Source: Bacteroidales bacterium (GTDB taxonomy: Bacteria > Bacteroidota > Bacteroidia > Bacteroidales > P3). From it: 64,000 bases of DNA. Below the pieces are notes generated by a model that was not told where the DNA came from, made no database searches, and worked only from the letters and a program-made list of their open reading frames with translations. Of this stretch, positions 53,099 through 60,315 are shown piece by piece (the stretch's first letter is position 1; each line of letters opens with the position of its first letter). The stretch covers positions 1 through 64,000 of the forward strand of contig JAFZXE010000029.1 of NCBI GenBank assembly GCA_017616895.1, read 5' to 3'. The position numbers and the translations under genes were made by a program.

Positions 53099-53971
53099 TT
53101 GAACAGCAAGAAACTCATCGGAAGCGTCTGCGGCATACTCGCCGCCGTATGCTACGGTACCAACCCGCTGGGTGCGCTCAACCTCTACCAGGAGGGAATG
53201 GCCACCAACTCGGTGCTTTTCTACCGTTTCGGGTTGGCGTGGGTTATCATAGCCGCCGTGATGGCGATAAGGCGCGAGAACGTGAAAGTCACACGCAAGG
53301 AGTTTGCGGTGGTGACGGCATTGGGTGTGCTTTTCACCTTCTCTTCGCTGACGCTGTATGAGAGTTTCAACATGATGGCGGCGGGAGTCGCTTCGACGAT
53401 ACTTTTCACATATCCCGTTATGACGGCGGTGATAATGGCGCTCTTCTTCAAAGAACGCACCACCTGGCAAACCGTCGTGGCGCTCGTGCTCTCTGTGGCG
53501 GGCGTCGCCTTGCTTTACTGGACGGGCGGAACCGCAGGCACTCTGCCGCTTTGGGGAGTGGTGCTGGTGCTCATCTCGGCGCTCACCTACGCGTTGTACA
53601 TAATCGTCGTTGACCGCAGCGACATACACCTTTCCAGCTTCAAGATTAACTTCTACGTGCTCTTCTACTGCGCGATGGGGATGGTGATATACACGCTGGT
53701 ATCGGGGCAGACGCTGATGCTGCCGCCGAGCGGGAGAGCGTGGTTCTTTGTAGGATGGCTTGCGGTGGTGCCGGCGATAATGGCGCTGAGTTTGATGGTT
53801 TATTCGGCGAAGTATATCGGGAGCACAGCGACGGCGATAATAGGAGCGTTGGAGCCGCTGACGGCTGTGGCGATAGGAATAGGCCTGTTCGGCGAGCCTT
53901 TCACCATGCGGTTGGTGGCCGGCATAGTGCTGATACTCGGCGCGGTGGTGCTGACGGTTTTGAAGAAGTAG
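53099..53971 (+). CDS. EamA/DMT family transporter
   Basis: A 290-residue inner-membrane protein with ten hydrophobic segments in two EamA repeats (GILAAVCYGTNPLGALNLY; FTYPVMTAVIMALFFKE; ALTYALYIIVVDR; GALEPLTAVAIGIGLFGE). It probably exports or imports a small metabolite of unknown identity. The start is probably TTG at 53099; a GTG at 53042 would overlap the lipoprotein gene by 52 bases. It is probably co-transcribed with the lipoprotein gene. Confidence 0.9.
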   Translation: MNSKKLIGSVCGILAAVCYGTNPLGALNLYQEGMATNSVLFYRFGLAWVIIAAVMAIRRENVKVTRKEFAVVTALGVLFTFSSLTLYESFNMMAAGVASTILFTYPVMTAVIMALFFKERTTWQTVVALVLSVAGVALLYWTGGTAGTLPLWGVVLVLISALTYALYIIVVDRSDIHLSSFKINFYVLFYCAMGMVIYTLVSGQTLMLPPSGRAWFFVGWLAVVPAIMALSLMVYSAKYIGSTATAIIGALEPLTAVAIGIGLFGEPFTMRLVAGIVLILGAVVLTVLKK

Positions 53972-54009
53972 CGGTAAGCTCGAGAGTTTTTGATTTGCTT
54001 TTTCGTATG

Positions 54010-54103
54010 TAGCGTCTCCCCGAGACGCTATATTAGCGTATATAGGACACCCCACACAAACTCGTTTGTGTGGGGTTATTAGGAGATAGTCTCTCCGAGA
54101 CTT
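54010..54103. terminator. Three tandem hairpins after the EamA transporter gene
   Basis: TAGCGTCTC / GAGACGCTA; then ACCCCACACAAAC / GTTTGTGTGGGGT with a two-base loop; then AGTCTC / GAGACT followed by TTTT. The first and third share a TCTC..GAGA core. Confidence 0.65.
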
Positions 54104-54305
54104 TTGAAAAAAATGTCTTTATTCAGATACGATCTTGGGGGGGAACTGGCATTTTGAAGCATGAAAAGAGGTCAAAAAGGATCGCTTTTTTTGTTGCTTG
54201 TTGTACAAGTGTTGAGGTAAGTAGCTTGTTCTGAGAGAGATATTGAACTTTTTGTTTGATGCTAATTTTTACGTTGTATTATGCTTATTATCAGTATGTT
54301 TGTGC

Positions 54306-54362
54306 TATGTCATTAGGTAGTCATTAGGTAGTCATTAGGTTATCATTAGGTAGGCAGTAGGT
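54306..54362. repeat. TCATTAGGTAG 11-bp repeat tract
   Basis: Four near-identical copies of an 11-bp unit followed by a diverged fifth (GGCAGTAGGTA). Confidence 0.8.
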
Positions 54363-54500
54363 AATTAATACTTTGTCTGGTCGGAGTGAGGGGCTTGTTT
54401 GGGTTATGTTACGAGGGCATCTGCGGGTCGGTTGGGGTTGGGTTTCAGGGAGATGAGGGTTGGTGGAAAGATTTTTCTCTGGAAGTTCGGTTTATTTTTG

Positions 54501-54508
54501 TAATTTTG
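54501..54508 (+). promoter_or_regulatory. TAnnTTTG -7 element for the DUF6266-like gene
   Basis: TAATTTTG followed by TGAGG, 22 bases before the ATG at 54531. Confidence 0.6.
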
Positions 54509-54530
54509 TGAGGTGGTTGGGGGAAGAAAG

Positions 54531-55298
54531 ATGGGTGAGATAGTTTCTAAAACAAATACAGATATGGCAAAGACAGAACATAATGCGATTAACACGCTGT
54601 GGCGTGGGAAGGTGGGAGGATTTCAGTACCGAGTGGTGAGGGGGAAGCAGGTGATTTCGGGGGCGGTAAGTCATATTACGAACCGTAAAACCCCGAAGCA
54701 ACTGGATGCGAGAGGGAGGTTCAAGGCGGCTATAGGTTTTACGGACATGTGGCTGCCGCTATTGAAGGCGAACATGAGGAAGGTGGAGAATGATGCGTTT
54801 GAGGCGAGGACGAAGATATGCAAGATTGCGCTGGGGGCGGCTGAGTATGTGGATGGCGAGGGACGTGTGGATATGGAAGAGTTTGTGAGCGAGTTCAACT
54901 GGGCGAACAAGCGTCGAGCGTCGGTGGATCTGGATGTTGAGTTTGACGGAATGGCTGGCAGGATAAGTGTGCCGGCGGGACAGGTTGTGGTTTATGAGGT
55001 GGCGGCATACGAGCGGAGCGGGAAGAGTGCCTGGTGGAAGACTTTTGCATTTGTTTCGGACGGAGAGGCGAGGGAGACAGAGCTGCCGACGGGAGTGCGA
55101 GAGGTGGGGCGTATAGAACTGATGGCGTTCAACGTCACGATGTACAGGTCGGCCGAGTGGGAAGGGCCTGTTGGAGAGATATGGGGGAAATCGACGAGAA
55201 GAAAAAGAGAGGGCAACTATGGGAAGTTGCTGGAAGCGCTGAGTGCGAGAGGATGCAGGATACACGGAGTTGTTGGCGGGGTGGTTGTTGCGGAGTAG
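54531..55298 (+). CDS. DUF6266-like protein
   Basis: A 255-residue protein without signal peptide. The N-terminal LWRGKVGGFQYRVVRGKQVISG and NRKTPKQLDARGRF resemble DUF6266 proteins of Bacteroidetes, whose function is unknown and which some link to phage or surface structures. The C-terminal part is beta-rich (GRISVPAGQVVVYEVAAYERSG). An ATG at 54564 (MAKTEHNAINTLW) is an alternative start. Codon choice (GAG, GTG, GGG, GCG) differs from the C-ending codons of most neighbours. It stands alone. Confidence 0.6.
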   Translation: MGEIVSKTNTDMAKTEHNAINTLWRGKVGGFQYRVVRGKQVISGAVSHITNRKTPKQLDARGRFKAAIGFTDMWLPLLKANMRKVENDAFEARTKICKIALGAAEYVDGEGRVDMEEFVSEFNWANKRRASVDLDVEFDGMAGRISVPAGQVVVYEVAAYERSGKSAWWKTFAFVSDGEARETELPTGVREVGRIELMAFNVTMYRSAEWEGPVGEIWGKSTRRKREGNYGKLLEALSARGCRIHGVVGGVVVAE

Positions 55299-55307
55299 GG
55301 AGAATTT

Positions 55308-55384
55308 TAAGGGCTAATAGGGCTAATAAGTCCAATGGGGCTAATAAGTCTTATGGACCTAATAGGGCCAATGGGTTATCTTAA
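55308..55384. repeat. 9-bp GGGCTAATA repeat tract
   Basis: About eight degenerate nine-base units (GGGCTAATA, AGTCCAATG, GGGCTAATA, AGTCTTATG, GACCTAATA, GGGCCAATG). It is related to the tract at 31625-31682. Confidence 0.75.
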
Positions 55385-55435
55385 GTCCTGTTTTTTAGTT
55401 TTATGGTAGCATTGGGGTAGTATTATGTTTTTTTG

Positions 55436-55443
55436 TATCTTTG
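55436..55443 (+). promoter_or_regulatory. TAnnTTTG -7 element for the 55571 gene
   Basis: TATCTTTG followed by CAAAG. It predicts a leader of roughly 120 bases. Confidence 0.55.
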
Positions 55444-55570
55444 CAAAGTGAAAACAAAACGATAAGTATTAACCAAAATTATAACGACAGAGATAGATAA
55501 ACAACGATAATTAAATAATATAGAAGCGTTTTTGCTCAAATAATAACTCATCCATAAAAGGCCAAAACTT

Positions 55571-55849
55571 ATGGCTACAATTCAAGACATCAGAGCCCTA
55601 GAGCTCGCAATCTACGAGACGGTGGAGGAATACCTCGATACTCCCGATGCCTACAACAAACCGGTTCTGCACGTCTATCTCGACAAAGACGAGATGATAC
55701 ATCGTGCCGAGATGGACGAAAACCTACCCGTCAGCGATGACAACGGCATTTATGCCATCGAAAGCGTCATCCGAGAAGGAGACAAAGGCAAAGAACCAGA
55801 CGTTGACGCCATCAGCGACATCGCCAACAGCTGGGTGTTCCTCAATTAA
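55571..55849 (+). CDS. Small acidic conserved-looking protein
   Basis: A 92-residue acidic protein (MATIQDIRALELAIYETVEE) without signal or membrane segment. It has an alpha-beta pattern: LHVYLDKDEMIHRAE, then NGIYAIESVIREGDKG, then SDIANSWVFLN. No family was recognised. Codon use resembles the housekeeping genes, and it has a plausible promoter. It marks the last resident gene before the AT-rich R-M island. Confidence 0.65.
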   Translation: MATIQDIRALELAIYETVEEYLDTPDAYNKPVLHVYLDKDEMIHRAEMDENLPVSDDNGIYAIESVIREGDKGKEPDVDAISDIANSWVFLN

Positions 55850-55906
55850 TATGGCGAATTCGCCACAATTAAAACAAGCATCAATCCATAAAAGACCAGA
55901 AAAACA

Positions 55907-55981
55907 ATGCAACAAACAAAGAAATACAGGCAACAAATCTATGCGGTGATGGGAATTGGTCTTCCTTTGGACGCCGCATAG
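55907..55981 (+). CDS. Possible 24-residue peptide or gene remnant before the R-M genes
   Basis: A short frame, MQQTKKYRQQIYAVMGIGLP then LDAA, precedes the Eco47II-like gene by 44 bases. It could be a small leader peptide, the truncated N-terminus of a resident gene cut by the island, or chance. Confidence 0.2.
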   Translation: MQQTKKYRQQIYAVMGIGLPLDAA

Positions 55982-56025
55982 CACGTTGCCGTTTATAAAT
56001 GATAACTAATTAACAAATAACAAAT

Positions 56026-56763
56026 ATGAGCAAGTATAAGTTGGGATTTATCTCGGATAAGGACATCTTTAACCATGTTAAAGAAACTGTTCAGCAGTAT
56101 AGTGCAGGCATCGACCTGAAAGAATTCAACAAGAATATTATTGACCCCATCAAGTTGACCTTCGATGCTAAGGTTTATGGTAGGACAATGGAAGAGGTCG
56201 TAGCATCTGAATGTATACGACAAATGGATAAAACCAACAACAATCATATAGGTTACTTTCATCAGAATCTTTTCCGTTATGCTAGTAATGGTTGGGTTGT
56301 ACCCGATCAAGGTTTTGACGTTGTTAACGAGGAAAAGCATATTTTTGTAGAGTTAAAGAACAAGCATAATACGATGAATTCTGCAGCATCTCAAAAGACT
56401 TACATGAAGATGCAAAACAAAATTGTTCGCGATAGTCATGCAACATGTATGCTTGTAGAGGTTATTGCTACAAAATCACAGAATAAAACATGGGTAGTAA
56501 CAGTTGACAAAGAACAATTCAATAATGACCATATACGTCGTGTTTCGATTGATAAGTTCTATGGAATTGTATTTGGAGACTCTTTAGCCTTTGCAAAACT
56601 ATGCAAGGTTCTTCCGTTGATTCTTGACGATGTTATCAAAGAACTAGGAAGTGCAACAAACCAGAATACGGTTTTCTCTGAACTGGCTGCTATATCTCCG
56701 AACATAATGAAGAGCCTTTATCTGCTTGCATTTAAGACTTACGAAGGATTTGACAATTTCTAG
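56026..56763 (+). CDS. Restriction endonuclease, Eco47II family
   Basis: A 245-residue protein that matches the Eco47II/Sau96I family. The beginning KYKLGFISDKDIFNHVKETV and the segments NIIDPIKLTFDAKVYG, NHIGYFHQNLF and FVELKNKHNTMNS are characteristic; D..E.K in VPDQGFDVVN and FVELKNK would be the nuclease core. The family cuts GGNCC, so that is the expected target. It stops two bases before the cytosine methyltransferase gene, its cognate protector. Composition is AT-rich relative to neighbours. Confidence 0.85.
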   Translation: MSKYKLGFISDKDIFNHVKETVQQYSAGIDLKEFNKNIIDPIKLTFDAKVYGRTMEEVVASECIRQMDKTNNNHIGYFHQNLFRYASNGWVVPDQGFDVVNEEKHIFVELKNKHNTMNSAASQKTYMKMQNKIVRDSHATCMLVEVIATKSQNKTWVVTVDKEQFNNDHIRRVSIDKFYGIVFGDSLAFAKLCKVLPLILDDVIKELGSATNQNTVFSELAAISPNIMKSLYLLAFKTYEGFDNF

Positions 56764-56765
56764 GG

Positions 56766-58514
56766 ATGAGAACTTTTTTATCAACATCTAATTTGGCTGA
56801 CCTGCTTGGAACATCCATCGCCACTACCCAGCGGTGGGGCGAAACGGGAATGTACCCCTATCACTCACACAATGGCAAGATGGGCTTCTACATGGAGGAA
56901 CTGACCGATGTGGAACCTGTCCAAATGATGCTCAACAGCAAGTGGGAGGAAGAAATGCAAGTTACACCACTCCGCGATTTCACTTCGCTGGAGTTGTTTG
57001 CAGGTGCTGGTGGATTGGCTTTAGGTATGCACTTTGCTGGATTCCGACACATTCTCCTGAATGAGATTGACCCGATGGCTTCCGAAACATTAAGGTTGAA
57101 TCGTCCCGATTGGAATGTGCTTGAGGGTGATGTGCACAAGGTGGATTTCACACCATTGAGAGGCTTAGTGGATTTTGTTTCGGGAGGATTCCCCTGTCAG
57201 GCTTTTTCATACGCAGGAAAGAAGGGAGGTTTGAACGATACAAGAGGCACTCTGTTTTTCGAGCTTGCGCGTGCCGTTAAAGAGATACAGCCCAAAGTCT
57301 TTATGGGAGAGAACGTGAAAGGACTCCTTTCCCATGATGATGGAAGAACTCTTGAGATTATTCGCAACGCTATTGCCGAGCTGGGTTACACATTGGTTGA
57401 ACCCCGTGTGCTGAAAGCTGTAATGTATCAGGTACCCCAAAAGAGGGAACGTCTTATTTTGGTTGCTATTCGTAATGATATTGCTCCTTATGTGGAGTTC
57501 CATTGGCCAGCTCCGTACAAGCGGATTATGACCTTACGTGATGCTTTCTTCAAGGGAAAGTTGTACAAAAAGGATGTTCCCGAATCAGAAGGGCAAACTT
57601 ATCCTGAGAAGAAACGCAGAGTGCTTTCCATGGTTCCGGAAGGCGGCGACTGGCGCGATTTGCCAGAAGATGTGGCTAAAGAATTCATGGGAGCCAGTTT
57701 TTATCTTGGTGGCGGCAAAACTGGAATGGCTCGTCGTCTCTCAATGGACGAACCTTCTTTGACGCTCACCTGTGCTCCTGCCCAAAAGCAAACCGAGCGT
57801 TGTCATCCAACCGAAACCCGACCATTAACCGTACGAGAATATGCTCGTATTCAAACATTCCCCGATGAATGGATCTTTGCCGGGTCTGTTTCGGATCAGT
57901 ATAAACAGATTGGAAATGCAGTACCAGTGAATCTGTCCTATGCTATTGGGCGTTCAATCATGAGGTTGTTCAACGACATCGACGCGAGAGAACGTGAGGC
58001 AAGCCACTTCGACGAGGCTTATAATGTTGCAAAAAACATGATTCCGCCGCAATTGTTCCCAATTGATTTGTATAGTTTGCAACAGACGCACCCTGATGAA
58101 ATAGTTCACAATAGACTCAGTAAAGCTAGACATTCCAGAGATAAGTATTTGGACACATCGAAAAATGTTCTCGTATCGTTGGTAACAAACGAGAATGTCG
58201 CCCCATACATTGAACAAGACGCCAGAATATACTATACGGGTAAAGACTTCCCCTCAACGGTGAAGTTGAACCACCTTTACTATTTTATGCCCTATGTTAA
58301 AAAGAAGGGCATTCGCGACCTGTATTTCATCAAGGTTGCCCGTATTGGTTCCAAACATGAGGTTCAAGTCAAAGCCGATCCAAACGATTTGCGACTGGTT
58401 TTTGAAATTGAGTTTGTTAAGCAGCTTTTTGACGAATACAAGCCTTTCAATTTGGAGATTTGGCATACGTTCACGGACACTAATCTGGATAAGATTCTGG
58501 CTATGAAACAATAA
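56766..58514 (+). CDS. C5-cytosine DNA methyltransferase with N-terminal HTH and extra C-terminal domain
   Basis: A 582-residue protein. Residues 1-45 form a MerR/excisionase-like helix-turn-helix (STSNLADLLGTSIATTQRWGETG). Residues about 70-400 are a Dcm-type catalytic domain with motif I SLELFAGAGGLALG, catalytic Cys in GFPCQAFSYAGKKGG (motif IV), GENVKGLL (VI), QKRERLILVA (VIII) and QIGNAVPVNLSYAIG (X). The last about 115 residues (from SKNVLVSLV) are the same domain that ends the adenine methyltransferase at 6149-8236. The HTH could bind the operon's own control region. It is the partner of the Eco47II-like endonuclease. Confidence 0.9.
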   Translation: MRTFLSTSNLADLLGTSIATTQRWGETGMYPYHSHNGKMGFYMEELTDVEPVQMMLNSKWEEEMQVTPLRDFTSLELFAGAGGLALGMHFAGFRHILLNEIDPMASETLRLNRPDWNVLEGDVHKVDFTPLRGLVDFVSGGFPCQAFSYAGKKGGLNDTRGTLFFELARAVKEIQPKVFMGENVKGLLSHDDGRTLEIIRNAIAELGYTLVEPRVLKAVMYQVPQKRERLILVAIRNDIAPYVEFHWPAPYKRIMTLRDAFFKGKLYKKDVPESEGQTYPEKKRRVLSMVPEGGDWRDLPEDVAKEFMGASFYLGGGKTGMARRLSMDEPSLTLTCAPAQKQTERCHPTETRPLTVREYARIQTFPDEWIFAGSVSDQYKQIGNAVPVNLSYAIGRSIMRLFNDIDAREREASHFDEAYNVAKNMIPPQLFPIDLYSLQQTHPDEIVHNRLSKARHSRDKYLDTSKNVLVSLVTNENVAPYIEQDARIYYTGKDFPSTVKLNHLYYFMPYVKKKGIRDLYFIKVARIGSKHEVQVKADPNDLRLVFEIEFVKQLFDEYKPFNLEIWHTFTDTNLDKILAMKQ

Positions 58515-58536
58515 CCGTTGTGTATGTCTTTCTATA

Positions 58537-58585
58537 AAATCTAATTTATTGTTTCTTAGTCCTATGAAATTATTGGGTGATTACT
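58537..58585. repeat. 49-bp direct repeat, left copy
   Basis: Identical at 47 of 49 positions to 60226-60274 in the same orientation; it contains TTATTGTTTCTTAG and ATTATTGGGTGATTACT. It bounds, with the right copy, the toxin-antitoxin segment and lies 22 bases after the cytosine methyltransferase stop. Confidence 0.85.
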
Positions 58586-58811
58586 CTCTTTTTCCCCATT
58601 GTGGCGGATTTGCAATCTGACACAAGCATCTTTTGGAATATGTAATCCCGGATTTTTGTTCTAGGTATTGTTTGCAATCCTTGTCCTTCTCGGCTTCTGT
58701 TTTACAAATAACGCAGGAACATTTCTTGCCGGTATCGGCAATATTTCGTGTCTTTGTATCGTGTTTTGATATGAAAACTTGCCGATAGTTACGAATTTCT
58801 GCGAATGACAC
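58581..58811 (-). CDS. Possible small Cys-rich protein
   Basis: A 76-residue frame with GTG start. It has CSCVICK (about 33-39) and a later CLC, a pattern that could bind zinc. It reaches into the left direct repeat, and no promoter or family is recognised. It may be spurious. Confidence 0.25.
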   Translation of the reverse strand: MSFAEIRNYRQVFISKHDTKTRNIADTGKKCSCVICKTEAEKDKDCKQYLEQKSGITYSKRCLCQIANPPQWGKRE

Positions 58812-58841
58812 ATTTTTTTTGCTCGTACACGTTATGGAAGT

Positions 58842-59027
58842 ATGTCAGAGAAAGAGCTTAATTCATACAGACTCACGTCGATGCAGGAGCCAAGCGACGA
58901 AATGCTTTCAGCCATCATGCGCGAGGCGGCTGATGATGCCGTTGCCCGATGGAATGCTGCCGAGCAACGTTTCTTTCAAGAGATTTACGACATGATTGCA
59001 CAACAAAGATCAGTCGAAGCCATATGA
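58842..59027 (+). CDS. Putative antitoxin partner of a truncated zeta-like toxin
   Basis: A 61-residue acidic helical protein (MSEKELNSYRLTSMQEPSDE ... ARWNAAEQRFFQEIYDMIAQ). Its stop overlaps the start of a P-loop frame resembling a zeta toxin (ATGA), the usual order for an antitoxin followed by toxin. No DNA-binding motif was recognised. If it still functions it has lost its adjacent partner. Confidence 0.5.
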   Translation: MSEKELNSYRLTSMQEPSDEMLSAIMREAADDAVARWNAAEQRFFQEIYDMIAQQRSVEAI

Positions 59028-59098
59028 CCGAGAAAGAGCATAGACCCGTACTGATAGTCATTGCCGGTCCTAATGGCGCCGGTAAAACTACCGCTTGA
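59024..59098 (+). pseudogene. Truncated zeta-toxin-like kinase
   Basis: The frame reads 24 residues with the start MTEKEHRPVLIVIAGPNGAG and then KTTA and a stop. The Walker A motif AGPNGAGKTT is that of zeta-type UDP-GlcNAc kinases and related toxins, normally about 190 or more residues. The remainder is absent, and a terminator follows ten bases later. It overlaps the putative antitoxin stop. It must be inactive. Confidence 0.65.
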
Positions 59099-59107
59099 GT
59101 ATTCATC

Positions 59108-59145
59108 AACAGGGGTGTGACGATGGTACACCCCTGTTAGTTTTT
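59108..59145 (+). terminator. Terminator after the truncated toxin
   Basis: The stem AACAGGGGTGT / ACACCCCTGTT (11 bp) with a nine-base loop, followed by AGTTTTT. Confidence 0.85.
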
Positions 59146-59225
59146 ATGCATAATTCTTGCGGTGTTTTTCGTTATACCGTCATAACGTACTTACGGTATA
59201 GCGAAGTGGGGAGGGGGATTTATTG

Positions 59226-59268
59226 GGAAAAACACTTTCGAGAAACACATTATGAGTGATTCTCGAAA
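59226..59268 (-). terminator. Terminator after the higBA-type pair
   Basis: The stem TTTCGAGAA / TTCTCGAAA (59236-59244, 59260-59268), followed on the minus strand by GTGTTTTTCC. Confidence 0.65.
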
Positions 59269-59287
59269 TGACGTGGGTAATTGATCG

Positions 59288-59632
59288 CTACAGTATAGCT
59301 GCTATTTTTCGCATACTGTTGAGGCGTGCTGTCAATTTTTTATTACGATGTGCCATCTGCATATCATAATCCGACTGCAAATTGACAAGCGGAACAGGAT
59401 CGATATCAAGCGCCTTGCCTATCAGTAGGGCATATTCGATGGTGACAGGACGTTTACCATTCAGCACCTCGTTGACCACAGAATAGGAAATGCCAGTCAC
59501 ATCTGCCAGCTGGCGTTGTGTGATACCGCGAGCCTCAAGTTCATCTTTTATAACCTCACCAGGATGGGTAGAGATGTATGGCGTGAGGTTGTTGGCTATC
59601 ATGTTATCCTTTATTCCTTCAATGTGTATCAT
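59288..59632 (-). CDS. HigA-family antitoxin with XRE helix-turn-helix
   Basis: A 114-residue protein with STHPGEVIKDELEARGITQRQLADVTGISYSVVNEVLNGKRPV, the HigA/VapI addiction-module signature with an HTH in residues about 35-58. It should bind and neutralise the toxin encoded just upstream and repress the operon. The ATG at 59632 leaves a 4-base gap to the 59638 toxin stop. The toxin-first gene order is normal for higBA. Confidence 0.88.
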   Translation of the reverse strand: MIHIEGIKDNMIANNLTPYISTHPGEVIKDELEARGITQRQLADVTGISYSVVNEVLNGKRPVTIEYALLIGKALDIDPVPLVNLQSDYDMQMAHRNKKLTARLNSMRKIAAIL

Positions 59633-59637
59633 ATTCT

Positions 59638-59955
59638 TTACTGGTAATGGTTTGACAATTCTATGATGTTGCAAATGGTCGCAATTTTCTGATCGCCGAT
59701 AGTCTTTTCCGTAAACTCTATGCGGTACTTGTTGTTAACTCTAACAGAAGAATACCCTATCTTATCTCCAGATAGGTGCTCGTAGTGCAACCCGTTATAT
59801 CGTGCAAGATCAAGTACGTTATTCATGTTTTTCATCATGTTTATCACCTTGACATATCGAGCTACCACATCGGGTTGAAAACGATGTTTTTTATTGGTTG
59901 TCCGTCCGTTAACGTACAATTCCCGCAGATATTCCTTATCAAAAGTCACTATCAT
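59638..59955 (-). CDS. HigB/RelE-family toxin
   Basis: A 105-residue protein with a RelE/ParE fold pattern: RFQPDVVARYVKVINMMKN, GDKIGYSSVRVNNKYRIEF. Enzymes of this group cleave mRNA on the ribosome. The ATG at 59955 is chosen because the TATTTTTG element at 59965-59972 lies just upstream, giving an almost leaderless transcript. It is paired with the HigA-like antitoxin. Confidence 0.85.
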   Translation of the reverse strand: MIVTFDKEYLRELYVNGRTTNKKHRFQPDVVARYVKVINMMKNMNNVLDLARYNGLHYEHLSGDKIGYSSVRVNNKYRIEFTEKTIGDQKIATICNIIELSNHYQ

Positions 59956-59964
59956 AACTCGTTG

Positions 59965-59972
59965 CAAAAATA
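59965..59972 (-). promoter_or_regulatory. TAnnTTTG -7 element for the higBA-type pair
   Basis: TATTTTTG on the minus strand, nine bases before the toxin ATG, predicting a very short leader. Confidence 0.6.
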
Positions 59973-60225
59973 CAAATATTCTTGAGATAATTCGCAAATT
60001 TGCGATTTTTTCTGATGCTTAGCGATAATGGGGTTAGACAGACAATAGGTCGAATCGGCTCAAATGTTGGCTTAATATTTCTATTTTGCCACATATAGTG
60101 AGCCGATAATTGAATAAATATTGCTGTTTTTGCACCGATTTTGACAATTAAGATTAATCAGGTACATATCTAGAATCCCCACAGTTTATTCACCAGCGAC
60201 CGATATCCTATTGAAATAAATTGGT

Positions 60226-60274
60226 AAATCTAATTTATTGTTTCTTAGCCCTATGTAATTATTGGGTGATTACT
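60226..60274. repeat. 49-bp direct repeat, right copy
   Basis: The partner of 58537-58585 (47 of 49 identical, same orientation, 1689 bp apart). It ends 13 bases before the nqr -7 element. Confidence 0.85.
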
Positions 60275-60287
60275 TGCTTTTTTTTCG

Positions 60288-60295
60288 TATCTTTG
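60288..60295 (+). promoter_or_regulatory. TAnnTTTG -7 element for the nqr operon
   Basis: TATCTTTG followed by CAATTC, 20 bases before the nqrA ATG. Confidence 0.65.
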
Positions 60296-60315
60296 CAATT
60301 CGTCGTTTGATTTAC

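Larger units (their letters stand above)
53972..54530. other. Intergenic region with tandem hairpins, repeats and a promoter
   Basis: No gene. Three consecutive hairpins lie at 54010-54103, an 11-bp repeat tract at 54306-54362, and a TAATTTTG -7 element at 54501-54508. The stretch 54110-54300 shows nothing recognisable. Confidence 0.6.
59973..60315. other. AT-rich intergenic region before nqrA
   Basis: No gene. It contains the right 49-bp direct repeat (60226-60274) and the nqr promoter element (60288-60295). 59990-60220 shows no further recognisable feature. Confidence 0.6.

Noticed and set aside
55850..60315. Complete insertion sequence or integrase carrying the R-M/toxin-antitoxin island
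   Set aside because: No transposase or recombinase frame is present; only the 49-bp direct repeats suggest mobility.
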